NCBI RefSeq assembly: GCF_030373245.1
Contig: NZ_JAUCZF010000008.1
Span: forward strand, 113,865-163,809
Length of the DNA stretch: 49,945 nt
Reading direction: 5' to 3'
Origin: Hydrogenophaga sp.
Lineage (GTDB): Bacteria; Pseudomonadota; Gammaproteobacteria; Burkholderiales; Burkholderiaceae_C
The translations under genes and the position numbers were made by a program. The notes below the pieces were generated by a model. That model ran no database searches. It saw nothing but the letters and a program-made list of their open reading frames with translations, and was not told the DNA's origin. Positions 28,000 through 36,432 of the stretch are shown here, in pieces; within the stretch, counting starts at the first letter, position 1, and every line of letters begins with the position of its first letter.

Positions 28000-28515
28000 T
28001 CAAACGTTTTTAACCGAGCGCCGAGACTGGATCCAGAATCCAGCCCAGTACACCTTGAGCGTAACCACCAGCCCCAGCAACAGCCCCAGCCAACTCAGCC
28101 CGGGCACCACCTGAGGCGCCAGCCACAGCATCGCCACAGCCAGCAAAACCTTCACCCCCTCCCAAAAGAGGAGGCCCACAAAAGCAGCTTGCGCCACGCC
28201 TGACATCAACCGAGACCAGGCACTGGCCGTGAGCCCGTACGCCATCAGCGCTGACGGAACCACCACCGCGGCCGATCCGTAGAGTACGGACCAGACCACT
28301 TGAGCACGCTGCGTCAGCAGCCAGCTCAAACCACCCAGCAACAGCCCGACCAGCAACTGCACGCCGACCAGACGCCAAACCGACAAAACCGGTTGACGCG
28401 CTCGCCACTGAGCTGCCTCTTCGGGCGTCAGCGGCTTGAAATCGGGCTCGTTCGCCTCAACATCTCGACTGCCTGAGGCCTGATCTGTCGACTCGACCGT
28501 AGGCATTGTCGACAT
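28000..28515 (-). CDS. atpI: ATP synthase subunit I
   Basis: The 171-residue membrane protein has a charged N-terminal tail of about 45 residues and four membrane helices ending in LGLVVTLKVYWAGFW. Subunit I is thought to assist c-ring assembly and is dispensable in several bacteria. It is the first gene of the operon atpIBEFHAGDC and is preceded by a promoter with a perfect -10 box. Confidence 0.92.
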   Translation of the reverse strand: MSTMPTVESTDQASGSRDVEANEPDFKPLTPEEAAQWRARQPVLSVWRLVGVQLLVGLLLGGLSWLLTQRAQVVWSVLYGSAAVVVPSALMAYGLTASAWSRLMSGVAQAAFVGLLFWEGVKVLLAVAMLWLAPQVVPGLSWLGLLLGLVVTLKVYWAGFWIQSRRSVKNV

Positions 28516-28564
28516 GAGAAATTACAAATGGTTTACAGATGCTTGGGTTTCAGTGCAGCCGACG

Positions 28565-28595
28565 ATTATACGTAGAAACCCCAGCTCTCCGTCAA
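28565..28595 (-). promoter_or_regulatory. Candidate promoter of the atp operon
   Basis: On the minus strand a TTGACG at 28590-28595 and a TATAAT at 28565-28570 are separated by 19 bp. The -10 is perfect; the spacer is two bases longer than ideal. The -10 box lies about 50 bp upstream of the atpI start, in an AT-richer leader. The region is shared with the divergent aminotransferase gene. Confidence 0.55.
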
Positions 28596-28645
28596 GGAGC
28601 CCTCGTCGGGAGAGGTCTTTGGGCCCGCCGTCGGATAATCCTGCC

Positions 28646-29545
28646 ATGAACACTCCTCTGGACACAGCGCTGGCCCACCTGCCAGGCACCCCCTGCTACC
28701 TCAACGGCCAGTACGGCCCGGTTCGTGATGCCAAAGTCAGTGTGCTGGACCGTGGCTTTATCTTTGGCGACGGGGTGTACGAGGTGCTGCCGGTGTACGA
28801 CGGCAAGATTTTCCGGTTTGAACAGCACATGGCGCGACTGCATCGTTCGCTCGGCGAGCTGCGCATCGACAACCCGCTGGCCAGTTCCGAGTGGCTGGCG
28901 ATCGCACGGCGCCTGATCCAGTCGCAGATCGAGGGCGGCGGCTCGGTCAATCAGCTGGTCTACATCCAGATCACGCGCGGCGTGGCGGTGCGTGACCACG
29001 TCATGCCCCGCGGGCTGACGCCCACCGTGTTCGTCATGGTCAGCGACATGAAGTTGCCTGCGCCTGCGCAACGCGAGCAAGGTGTGACCTGCGTCAGCGC
29101 AGACGACTTCCGCTGGAAGAAAGCCCACATCAAGAGCACCAGCCTGCTGGGCGCGGTGTTCTCGCGCCAGATCAGCGCCGACGCCGGCGCGCTGGAGACG
29201 GTGATGTTTCGCGACGGCATGCTGAGCGAGGGCGCGGCCAGCAACGTTTGGGTGGTGAAGAACGGTCAACTCATGGGTCCGCCCAACGATCACCTGGTGC
29301 TCGAAGGCATCCGCTTCAGCCTGCTGGAAGACATTTGCCGCGAACGGGGCATTCCCTTTGAGCTGCGCCGCATCACCCGCGCCGAGGTGCTGGACGCCGA
29401 CGAATTGCTGCTGTCTTCCGCCACCAAGGAAGTTCTGCCCATCACCCAGCTGGATGGTGTGTCGGTGGGCACGGGCCAACCGGGACCGGTGTACGCGAGC
29501 CTCTATGCCGGCTACCAGCAAGCCAAAACCACACAGTCGATCTGA
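28646..29545 (+). CDS. dat: D-amino-acid aminotransferase (class IV, PLP)
   Basis: A fold-type IV PLP enzyme (299 residues). DRGFIFGDGVYEVLPVY is the N-terminal signature, and the PLP lysine is in KKAHIKSTSLLG. The RGVAVRDHVMP segment keeps the Arg-x-His pair that binds the substrate carboxylate in D-alanine transaminases, which favours D-amino acids over branched-chain substrates. The ATG at 28646 is the start because the fold begins within 20 residues. It leads a run with DUF493, lipB and lipA. Confidence 0.85.
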   Translation: MNTPLDTALAHLPGTPCYLNGQYGPVRDAKVSVLDRGFIFGDGVYEVLPVYDGKIFRFEQHMARLHRSLGELRIDNPLASSEWLAIARRLIQSQIEGGGSVNQLVYIQITRGVAVRDHVMPRGLTPTVFVMVSDMKLPAPAQREQGVTCVSADDFRWKKAHIKSTSLLGAVFSRQISADAGALETVMFRDGMLSEGAASNVWVVKNGQLMGPPNDHLVLEGIRFSLLEDICRERGIPFELRRITRAEVLDADELLLSSATKEVLPITQLDGVSVGTGQPGPVYASLYAGYQQAKTTQSI

Positions 29546-29553
29546 GGTCCACC

Positions 29554-29838
29554 GTGATCACGCCACCGGAGATTCCACCCGAGCGCTCGCTGATCGAGTA
29601 CCCCTGTCATTTCCCGATCAAGGTGATGGGCGCGCAGGTGGACGGTTTTCTGAGCGCCATGGTGCACATCGCGCGCTCGTTCGACGCGAACTTTGACGAG
29701 GACACCATCGAGCGACGCCCAAGCAAGGCCGGCAATTACCTGGGCCTCACGCTGTCGGTTTACGTGACCAGCCGAGAACAGCTCGACGAGCTGTACCGCA
29801 CGCTGACGACACACCCAATGGTGCGGGTGGTGTTGTGA
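29554..29838 (+). CDS. DUF493 family protein (YbeD-like)
   Basis: The 94-residue protein has the ferredoxin-like ACT-type pattern of YbeD/DUF493 (LIEYPCHFPIKVMGAQ, then SKAGNYLGLTLSVYVTSREQLDELYRTL as two blocks). It starts at GTG 29554 with GAGG upstream and lies between dat and lipB, the usual place of this family beside lipoate genes. Its role is not known. Confidence 0.92.
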   Translation: MITPPEIPPERSLIEYPCHFPIKVMGAQVDGFLSAMVHIARSFDANFDEDTIERRPSKAGNYLGLTLSVYVTSREQLDELYRTLTTHPMVRVVL

Positions 29839-29926
29839 CTCCCCGCCGGGATGAATCCATCCTGCGCCGCAGGCATCGCTCAGCCCATTGCCTCCTGCTG
29901 CGCAAGAAGCGCTTCTCTGGAGCCGG

Positions 29927-30622
29927 ATGCTGACCGTGCGTGACCTGGGATTGGTCGACTATCTGCCCACCTACCAGGCGATGCAGACCTTCACCGCCGA
30001 GCGCGGCGTCGACACAACAGATCAGCTCTGGATTTGTGAGCATCCTCCCGTGTTCACGCAGGGTCTGGCAGGACGGGAAGACCATTTGCTGGCGCCAGGC
30101 GAGGTTCCGGTGGTGCAGACGAATCGGGGTGGTCAGGTCACGTACCACGGGCCAGGCCAGGTGGTGGCCTATCCGCTGATCGATCTGCAGCGCGCGGGCT
30201 ACTACGTGAAGGAGTACGTCTACCGCATCGAAGAAGCGGTGATCCGTACGCTGGCCGGCTTCGGCGTCACCGGCCACCGGGTCGCCGGTGCACCGGGCAT
30301 TTACGTGCGGCTGGACGATCCGGGCAGCCACGCGCTGCTGCCGCAGCGGCCGCAGAAGCGCGAAGTGGGGCAACCGATGCCCGACCCGGACTTCGCTGGG
30401 CTGGGCAAGATCGCCGCGCTCGGCATCAAGGTCAGCCGCCACTGCACCTACCACGGTGTATCGCTCAACGTGGCCATGGACCTGCAACCCTTCCAGCGCA
30501 TCAACCCCTGCGGCTACGCCGGCTTGCAGACGGTGGACCTTTCTACAATCGGGGTGTCCGTGCCCCTTGATGATGCGGCTCAGGCCCTGGGTCACCAGCT
30601 CGCGGCCACCCTCGCCCCCTGA
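29927..30622 (+). CDS. lipB: Octanoyltransferase LipB
   Basis: LipB moves octanoyl groups from acyl carrier protein to lipoyl domains. The conserved [15 protein letters not shown] block, the Lys in [12 protein letters not shown] and the catalytic Cys in [11 protein letters not shown] are present. An insert of about 30 residues (from [13 protein letters not shown] to DPDFAGL) separates APGIYV from GKI; other Burkholderiales LipB proteins have a similar insert as I recall. The ATG at 29927 has GGAG five bases upstream; a TTG at 29888 is a weaker option. Confidence 0.95.
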   Translation: MLTVRDLGLVDYLPTYQAMQTFTAERGVDTTDQLWICEHPPVFTQGLAGREDHLLAPGEVPVVQTNRGGQVTYHGPGQVVAYPLIDLQRAGYYVKEYVYRIEEAVIRTLAGFGVTGHRVAGAPGIYVRLDDPGSHALLPQRPQKREVGQPMPDPDFAGLGKIAALGIKVSRHCTYHGVSLNVAMDLQPFQRINPCGYAGLQTVDLSTIGVSVPLDDAAQALGHQLAATLAP

Positions 30623-30650
30623 ATCCAACCGCGCCATCCGCGCCAAAGCC

Positions 30651-31676
30651 ATGTCCCGCTCCGACACCCCAACAGCACCGGCCGACAACACCGTTCGTCA
30701 GGCCCAGCCGGCCGCCTCCTACGACGCCACGGCCAAGCAGAAGAGCCAGGCCAAGACCGCCCGCATCCCGATCAAGATCGCGCCAGCCGAGGTGCTGAAA
30801 AAACCGGAATGGATTCGTGTGAAAGCTGGTTCGCCCACCACGCGCTTCTATGAAATCAAGGACGTGCTGCGCGCCAACAAGCTGGTCACCGTGTGCGAAG
30901 AGGCAAGCTGCCCCAACATCGGCGAGTGCTTCGGCAAGGGCACCGCCACCTTCATGATCATGGGCGACAAGTGCACACGGCGCTGCCCGTTCTGCGACGT
31001 CGGCCACGGCCGGCCCGACCCGCTGGACACCGACGAACCGCTCAATCTGGCCAAGACCATCGCTCAGCTCAAGCTGAAGTACGTGGTGATCACCAGCGTC
31101 GACCGCGATGATTTGCGCGACGGCGGCGCCGGCCATTTTGTCGATTGCATTCGCCAGGTCCGAGAGCTGTCACCGGGCACGCAGATCGAGGTGCTGGTGC
31201 CCGACTTCCGCGGCCGCGACGACCGCGCGCTGGAGATCCTGAAGGCAGCGCCACCCGATGTGATGAACCACAACCTGGAAACCGTGCCCCGCCTGTACAA
31301 GGAAGCGCGACCAGGTTCGGACTATCTCTTCAGCCTGAACCTGCTCAAGAAGTTCAAGGCGCTGTTCCCGAACGTGCCCACCAAGAGCGGCCTGATGGTC
31401 GGTCTGGGCGAAACCGACGAGGAAATCCTTCAGGTCATGCGCGACATGCGCGCGCATGGCATCAACATGCTGACCATCGGCCAGTACCTGGCGCCCAGCG
31501 GCCACCACCTGCCAGTGCGCCGCTACGTGCATCCCGACACCTTCAAGATGTTTGAGGCCGAGGCCTACAACATGGGCTTCACCCACGCTGCCGTGGGCGC
31601 CATGGTGCGCTCCAGCTACCACGCCGACCAGCAGGCACACGGCGTGCTCAACGTCAGTGTGAGCGATCAGTATTGA
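30651..31676 (+). CDS. lipA: Lipoyl synthase LipA
   Basis: This radical-SAM enzyme inserts two sulfurs into octanoyl groups to make lipoyl cofactors. It has the auxiliary cluster motif [12 protein letters not shown] and the radical-SAM motif CTRRCPFC, then the [12 protein letters not shown] end carrying the serine ligand. The 341-residue length includes about 35 N-terminal Ala/Lys-rich residues. It starts 28 bp after lipB, as usual. No terminator was seen directly after it; an AT-richer, repeat-bearing region begins there. Confidence 0.97.
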   Translation: MSRSDTPTAPADNTVRQAQPAASYDATAKQKSQAKTARIPIKIAPAEVLKKPEWIRVKAGSPTTRFYEIKDVLRANKLVTVCEEASCPNIGECFGKGTATFMIMGDKCTRRCPFCDVGHGRPDPLDTDEPLNLAKTIAQLKLKYVVITSVDRDDLRDGGAGHFVDCIRQVRELSPGTQIEVLVPDFRGRDDRALEILKAAPPDVMNHNLETVPRLYKEARPGSDYLFSLNLLKKFKALFPNVPTKSGLMVGLGETDEEILQVMRDMRAHGINMLTIGQYLAPSGHHLPVRRYVHPDTFKMFEAEAYNMGFTHAAVGAMVRSSYHADQQAHGVLNVSVSDQY

Positions 31677-31716
31677 ATGCGAAAATTTAAAATAGAACGC
31701 GATAATTCAGTTCGCC

Positions 31717-31786
31717 AGTGTCTCGTTTCTTTCAATGACTCGAAGTGATTGAGAAACCATCGAAGTCGTTGAGACACTATCGAAGT
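31717..31786. repeat. Three 20-bp-spaced TCGAAGT repeats within an inverted repeat
   Basis: TCGAAGT begins at 31740, 31760 and 31780, an exact 20-bp period; the first two units are similar over their length (TCGAAGTGATTGAGAAACCA and TCGAAGTCGTTGAGACACTA). AGTGTCTC at 31717-31724 is the exact reverse complement of GAGACACT at 31771-31778, and GTTTCT at 31725 pairs with AGAAAC at 31752. Arrays of spaced repeats starting near a TGT are typical of the ends of Mu/Tn7-type transposons, where they bind the transposase. The DNA here is visibly AT-richer than its flanks. Confidence 0.6.
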
Positions 31787-32188
31787 TCAGAGTCCGACTG
31801 AACAAGATAACTTAGGCGGTTTGTTTGCGCTTCTCCTCTCGCGATGCGATTCACATCCGTCCACTCTCCGAACCTGACCTTCTTCCCCAAAGACGGCAAC
31901 ACCTGGAGGGTCGACTGGTATGGCGACGTATCGTTTCCAGACAGGCGTCAAAGCTACAAGCAGCCCTCCGTAACGGACCAACACATCAGGAACATACCCA
32001 CGTGCCACGCCCGGCACAGGGATACGAACGGGCTGAACTTCGAACGAGTGGACGGATACGTCGAAGTCGAGCAGGAGTAGGTAGTCCTTCTCGAGCAAAG
32101 ACTCGAACGCATCAATCTCGGTATTCCTACTACTTGAGTAGCCGCCCGTCACTACCAAGTGGTTCTTCGGGATTCTGCGAACCGGCAT
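31787..32188 (-). pseudogene. Truncated TnsA-like transposition endonuclease (relic)
   Basis: The frame starts at ATG 32188, with GGAGGTG six bases upstream, and resembles the N-terminal endonuclease domain of TnsA: MPVRRIPKNHLVVTGGYSSS, then AFESLLEKDYLLLLDFD, SFEVQPVRIPV and GYVPDVLVRYG. Glu29 and Asp68 would be two of the three catalytic acids or bases. The expected third motif (a Val-Lys pair about 15 residues on) is missing, and from about residue 74 the frame is no longer family-like. The protein (133 residues) also lacks the C-terminal domain. No TnsB, TnsC or TniQ gene is present. It is best read as a decayed piece of a Tn7/Tn5053-like element. Confidence 0.6.
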
Positions 32189-32213
32189 CCAGAACACCTC
32201 CAAGACAACAAGA

Positions 32214-32295
32214 TCGTCGCATTAGCTTTCAGACTTTGTCGCACTCAATTATGAACAAAAATCTTAGAAACCCCTCGATTGTCGCTTGTGGATGT
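32214..32295. repeat. TTGTCGC-type spaced repeats upstream of the TnsA-like relic
   Basis: GTCGC-containing units begin at 32214 (TCGTCGCATTAG), 32236 (TTGTCGCACTCAAT) and 32279 (TTGTCGCTTGTG), at 22 and 43 bp, near multiples of about 22 bp. Transposase-binding sites of Tn7/Tn5053-type ends have a comparable core and spacing. All three point the same way, away from the TnsA relic. Confidence 0.4.
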
Positions 32296-32339
32296 GATTC
32301 CTCTCAGTCAGCGTTCAACCCTGAGCCACCCGCTGCCGT

Positions 32340-32831
32340 TCAGTCTCGGTAGGGCCCGCACTTGAGTTCGGGGCTGGGAATCTCGTTGCAGTGATCAAAG
32401 GCCTCTGGCTTGAGCCCGCCGCCCAAGGTATGAAACGGCCCAAAGCATTCCTGACTCTCGCGGTACAGGCGCCACCAGGTGGCGCAATCGGTTGACTCCG
32501 TCAGCTGCTCCACGGGGCGCTTGACCACCGGCGGAGCTGGCGATTGGGGCGCAGCGCCCGATGGCGCTGCCGCCGCTGGCGGCTCAGGCAATGCGGGTGT
32601 GTGCGCCCGCTCGCGTGCCGAGCGCTCTGCGGCTTCGCGTTGCTGATCCGGGGTCAGCTCATACTGGCGGGTATCGACGCGGGTGGCACTGTCGCGGTAC
32701 TTCTCAGGCACCGAATCCGACCAAAAGGTGCGGCCCTTGTCATCTACCCAGCGGTAGATATCGCCAGCCTGCAACCCCGCCTGGGTGCAGAGCAGCAGCG
32801 TCGCAAGACACATTCGATGAACCGCGAACAT
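32340..32831 (-). CDS. Secreted DUF4124-domain protein
   Basis: The 163-residue product has a signal peptide (CLATLLLCTQAGLQA) followed by a DUF4124 domain, IYRWVDDKGRTFWSDSVPE, then a Pro/Ala-rich linker and a C-terminal part with four Cys (CATWWRLYRESQECFGPF, HCNEIP, LKCGPYRD) that may form disulfides. The first ATG at 32831 is taken because AGGAGG stands five bases upstream. DUF4124 proteins are periplasmic and of unknown function. Confidence 0.88.
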   Translation of the reverse strand: MFAVHRMCLATLLLCTQAGLQAGDIYRWVDDKGRTFWSDSVPEKYRDSATRVDTRQYELTPDQQREAAERSARERAHTPALPEPPAAAAPSGAAPQSPAPPVVKRPVEQLTESTDCATWWRLYRESQECFGPFHTLGGGLKPEAFDHCNEIPSPELKCGPYRD

Positions 32832-32902
32832 GCACGCCTCCTAAGTGAATCGGCGTCTGCGGGTCGCCAAGCGGGACATGCGGCCACGCGTTGCGCGTAC
32901 AT

Positions 32903-33259
32903 TCATGCCTGCGCCACGGGGTGCAGCTTCTCCCAAGCCGTGATCGCCTCGGCAGCGTACATCAGAGCCGGCCCGCCGCCCATGTAGACGCATACCGCCA
33001 GCATTTCCTCCAGCTCGGCCCGGGTGCACTGCAGGCGGTGCAGGGCCTTGATGTGAAAGCCGATGCAGCCTGAGCAACGCTGGGTGACACCGATGGCCAG
33101 CGCAATCAGCTCTTTCTGCTTGGCGCTGAGCACGCCATCGGTGATCGCCGCTTTCGCCAGCGCACCAAAGCCGGCCATGGCCTCGGGCTGAGATTTTCGA
33201 AACGGGGCCAGACTCTCGTTGATGTCCTGCATCAAACCACTGTGATCAAACGTTGCCAT
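32903..33259 (-). CDS. AhpD-like / carboxymuconolactone decarboxylase family protein
   Basis: The 118-residue all-helical protein has the AhpD motif RCSGCIGFH (Cys-x-x-Cys with His three on), typical of small alkylhydroperoxidase-like proteins that use a cysteine pair. KQKELIALAIGVTQ precedes it. The ATG at 33259 is used; the frame opens farther upstream but that part overlaps the divergent exporter's promoter. It is divergent from the EamA gene. Confidence 0.9.
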   Translation of the reverse strand: MATFDHSGLMQDINESLAPFRKSQPEAMAGFGALAKAAITDGVLSAKQKELIALAIGVTQRCSGCIGFHIKALHRLQCTRAELEEMLAVCVYMGGGPALMYAAEAITAWEKLHPVAQA

Positions 33260-33330
33260 CGCATCCTGTCCTGCATGAAAAAAAATCGAAACACGCCCAC
33301 TGCACGCACCACACACGGGGCCATGCCTTC

Positions 33331-34173
33331 ATGAGCGCCAACTTGCTCGCCTTGGGCGCGATCATGCTTTGGGCCTCGCTCGCGGCGCTGGGTGTGGCAC
33401 TGACGCATGTGCCGCCCCTGCTGTTGACCGGTTTGGCGCTGCTGATAGGCAGTCTGATCGCCTTGCCGCTGTCGCGCTTTGACTTCCGTCAGTGGCGCGT
33501 ACCGCTGTCGACCTTGGCGGTGGGGGTGTACGGCCTGTTCGGCTTTCACTTTCTGCTCTTCATGGCGCTCCAGAACGCGCCGCCGGTTCAGGCCAACCTG
33601 GTGAACTACCTCTGGCCGCTGGGCATCGTGTTGATGGCGCCGCTGTTCCTGCCCGGCGTTTCATTGACCGCGCGCCACGTGCTGGCGGGGCTGCTGGGTT
33701 TTGCCGGCGCGGCGCTGGCCATCCTGGGTGGCCGCCCGATAGAGCCTGGCGCCTCGCTGTGGGCCTGGGGCTACATCCCGGCCTTGATGTCGGCCTTCAT
33801 CTGGGCCAGCTATTCGCTCCTTACCAAACGCATGCGTGCGTTCCCGACTGCTGCCATCGGCACGTTTGCGCTGGTCTCCGGCGTGCTGGCCCTGCTGTGC
33901 CATGCCTGGCTGGAGCCCTCGATGGCGCTGACCGCAAAAGACCTGGCGCTGATCGTGCTGCTGGGCATTGGGCCGCTGGGCGGCTCCTTTTTCCTGTGGG
34001 ATGCGGCGCTCAAGCGCGGCGACGCACGCCAGATCGGCGTGCTAAGTTTTCTCACACCCCTGCTGTCCACGCTGGTGCTGCTGGCAATGCGCGGCGAAGT
34101 CCCTAGCCTCTCGGTGGGACTGGCCGCCGCCATGATCGTGGGCGCAGCGGTCATCGCCACACGCGCTGCCTGA
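33331..34173 (+). CDS. EamA/DMT-family exporter
   Basis: The 280-residue inner-membrane protein has ten predicted helices in two EamA repeats; AALQNAPPVQANLVNYLWPL is a loop typical of the YddG-type aromatic amino-acid exporters, but the substrate is not proven. The ATG at 33331 is the first in-frame start near the first helix; another ATG at 33323 meets a stop after two codons. Confidence 0.86.
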   Translation: MSANLLALGAIMLWASLAALGVALTHVPPLLLTGLALLIGSLIALPLSRFDFRQWRVPLSTLAVGVYGLFGFHFLLFMALQNAPPVQANLVNYLWPLGIVLMAPLFLPGVSLTARHVLAGLLGFAGAALAILGGRPIEPGASLWAWGYIPALMSAFIWASYSLLTKRMRAFPTAAIGTFALVSGVLALLCHAWLEPSMALTAKDLALIVLLGIGPLGGSFFLWDAALKRGDARQIGVLSFLTPLLSTLVLLAMRGEVPSLSVGLAAAMIVGAAVIATRAA

Positions 34174-34271
34174 AGATCCGGCGTCGGGCCGCCGCAAATC
34201 GCAACAGCCTCCTCAGGGGCGGAAGTCCCCGGCTCACACCCTGCCTGTCCAGGGCGCGAAGGACCAGCAGT

Positions 34272-36044
34272 TCAATCCGACATCAAGGCAGCCGGGTCTT
34301 CGGCAGACAACACGCTTTGTGCCCAGGCGCCGAGCTTGCTGGTGTCGCAGCGCAGGATCTGCTGCTTGACCGCCAGGATCTGCGCTGGGTGCATGGAGAA
34401 ACTGCGCAGGCCCAGACCAATCAGCAAGCGCGTCATGGCGACGTCGCCTGCCATTTCCCCGCACACGCTCACACCTTTGCCTTGCGCACGGCATTGCGCG
34501 ATGGTGCTGGCCAACAGGTGCAGCACCGCAGGGTGCACCGGGTTGTACAGGTGGGCCACGGCCTCGTCGGCGCGATCAATCGCCAGCGTGTACTGAATCA
34601 GGTCGTTGGTGCCGATGGACAGAAAATCGAAATGCCGCAGAAACATCGGGATGGTGAGCGCGGCTGCCGGGATCTCGATCATGGCGCCCAGGCGCACCGG
34701 ACCGTACTCGGTGGCGCTGGCGGTCAGCTGCTCACGTGCCCGGTCGATCAATGCCAGGGTCTGGCGAATTTCACTGGCGTGCGCCAGCATGGGGATCAGC
34801 AGGTGGATCGGGCCGAAGGCCGCGGCACGCAAGATGGCGCGCAGCTGCGCCAGAAACATGGCGGGTTCTGAAAGACTCCAGCGGATGGCGCGCAGACCCA
34901 GCGCCGGGTTGAGGTGGTCTTCGCCCGCGCGCGCCGCTGTGCGGTCCAGCGGTTTGTCAGCGCCGACATCCACCGTGCGGATCGTCACCGGCAGGCCTTG
35001 CATGCCCTCAACGGCGCGCCGGTAGGCTTGGAACTGCTCCTCTTCGTCGGGCAACTTGCCGCTGCGACCCATGAACAGGAACTCGGTGCGAAACAGGCCC
35101 ACGCCGACAGCGCCCGCGTTGAGCGCAGCGGCCGTGTCCTGAGGCTGCTCGATGTTGGCCAGCAACTCGATGCGCTGGCCGTCGAGTGTCACGGCTGGCG
35201 TGTTCTTCAGCCGCGACAGTCGCTCCCGCTCCAGTTCGCCCAGACGCTGCTTGGCTCCGTATTCGGCCAGCAACACCGGCGAGGGGTCGATCACCACCAC
35301 ACCCTGATCGCCGTCGATGATGACCCAGTCATCCTGGATGATGAGATGGCTGGCCGTGCGCGCACCGACCACGGCGGGAATGTCCATGCTGCGCGCCACG
35401 ATGGCGGTGTGGCTGGTCTTGCCACCGACATCGGTGACGAACCCAGCGAACACGCTTTGCTTGAACTGCAGCATGTCGGCCGGCGAGAGGTCGTGTGCGA
35501 TCAAGACCAGAGGCACATCCACTGTGGGGTCGAGCAGCGCTTTGTCCTGCTTTTTGGCCGGACCCGATGGCGGCGCAGCCACTGGTGAGCCCGCGCCGCG
35601 CATCACCCGCAGCATGCGCTCGACCACCTGCTCCAGATCGGCCTTGCGCTCGCGCAGGTAAGGGTCTTCCATCTCATCGAACTGCCGCGCGATGACTTCC
35701 AGCTGCGTCGTGAGCGCCCACTCGGCGTTGTAATGCCGGTCCACGATCCAGGTCTTGACACCGCTGCGCAGCTGCTCGTCTTGCAGCAGCATGAGGTGCA
35801 CGTCGAGCAGCGCGCTGAGTTCGGGGTGGGCATCGGCGGGATCGAGCTCGTGCAGGTTCTTCTGTACCTTGTGCACCTCCTCCACCACCGCCTTGCGCGC
35901 ATCGCGCAGCCGCGTGATCTCGCCTTCGACCTGTTCCGGCTTCACAAAGTAGTGCGCCACGTCGATGCGGCTGGACGCCACGATCACTGCCCGCCCGATG
36001 GCAATGCCACGAGAGACAGCGAGGCCGTGTACCGTGAACGTCAT
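34272..36044 (-). CDS. ptsI: PTS enzyme I (phosphoenolpyruvate-protein phosphotransferase)
   Basis: Enzyme I takes phosphate from PEP and passes it to HPr. The 590-residue protein has the phospho-His loop GGKTSHTAIVARSMDIPAVVG (His212), the PEP-domain segments GLFRTEFLFMGR and SIGTNDLIQYTLAIDR, and the end block CGEMAGD. A short insert near residues 155-170 (PPSGPAKKQDK) is unusual. The ATG at 36044 is chosen, as the family starts with FTVHGLAVSRGIAIG. It follows ptsH after a 118-bp gap containing a stem-loop. Confidence 0.96.
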   Translation of the reverse strand: MTFTVHGLAVSRGIAIGRAVIVASSRIDVAHYFVKPEQVEGEITRLRDARKAVVEEVHKVQKNLHELDPADAHPELSALLDVHLMLLQDEQLRSGVKTWIVDRHYNAEWALTTQLEVIARQFDEMEDPYLRERKADLEQVVERMLRVMRGAGSPVAAPPSGPAKKQDKALLDPTVDVPLVLIAHDLSPADMLQFKQSVFAGFVTDVGGKTSHTAIVARSMDIPAVVGARTASHLIIQDDWVIIDGDQGVVVIDPSPVLLAEYGAKQRLGELERERLSRLKNTPAVTLDGQRIELLANIEQPQDTAAALNAGAVGVGLFRTEFLFMGRSGKLPDEEEQFQAYRRAVEGMQGLPVTIRTVDVGADKPLDRTAARAGEDHLNPALGLRAIRWSLSEPAMFLAQLRAILRAAAFGPIHLLIPMLAHASEIRQTLALIDRAREQLTASATEYGPVRLGAMIEIPAAALTIPMFLRHFDFLSIGTNDLIQYTLAIDRADEAVAHLYNPVHPAVLHLLASTIAQCRAQGKGVSVCGEMAGDVAMTRLLIGLGLRSFSMHPAQILAVKQQILRCDTSKLGAWAQSVLSAEDPAALMSD

Positions 36045-36097
36045 GCGCAAACCACCGCACACCGCCGCTGGCACGGGTCGTTCATGCCCAGGAGGGG

Positions 36098-36130
36098 CGT
36101 TTCGCCTTGACGCGGCCCGGCGGCGAAACG
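36098..36130. other. Stem-loop between ptsH and ptsI
   Basis: CGTTTCGCC at 36098-36106 is the exact reverse complement of GGCGAAACG at 36122-36130. There is no T run after it on the minus strand, so it is more likely a processing or attenuation element than a full terminator. Confidence 0.45.
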
Positions 36131-36162
36131 GCCTTCCAGCGCGAGGCAGTGCCTGGGCAGCA

Positions 36163-36432
36163 TCATTCGCCTTCCCCAAACTTGTCGTGGATCAGCGCCA
36201 CGATGGCATCCATCGCCTGCTGTTCGTCGGCGCCACTGGTCTCGATCTCGACCTCGCTGCCGATGCCAGCGGCCAGCATCATCACGCCCATGATGCTCTT
36301 GGCATTGATGCGGCGCTCGCCGCGCGACATCCAGACCTCGCAGCTGTGATTGCCCGCGATCTTGGTGAGCTTGGCCGAAGCGCGCGCATGAAGACCCAGC
36401 TTATTGCTGATGGTCACGGTGGTCTTGATCAT
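36163..36432 (-). CDS. ptsH: PTS phosphocarrier protein HPr
   Basis: The 89-residue carrier has the phosphorylation site His15 (LGLHARAS) and Ser46 in INAKSIMGVMML, the site used by HPr kinases in bacteria that have one. Its first 32 bases overlap the end of the EIIA gene, so the two are probably translationally coupled. Confidence 0.97.
   Translation of the reverse strand: MIKTTVTISNKLGLHARASAKLTKIAGNHSCEVWMSRGERRINAKSIMGVMMLAAGIGSEVEIETSGADEQQAMDAIVALIHDKFGEGE

Noticed and set aside
31740..31786. CRISPR array suggested by three 20-bp-spaced heptamers
   Set aside because: The repeats are too short, the spacing is 20 bp rather than 60-70, and no cas gene is present.
31844..32080. A 78-codon plus-strand frame (MRFTSVHSPNLTFF) within the TnsA-like region
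   Set aside because: It is antisense to the TnsA-like frame, which has the better ribosome-binding site and domain resemblance; I saw no family match.
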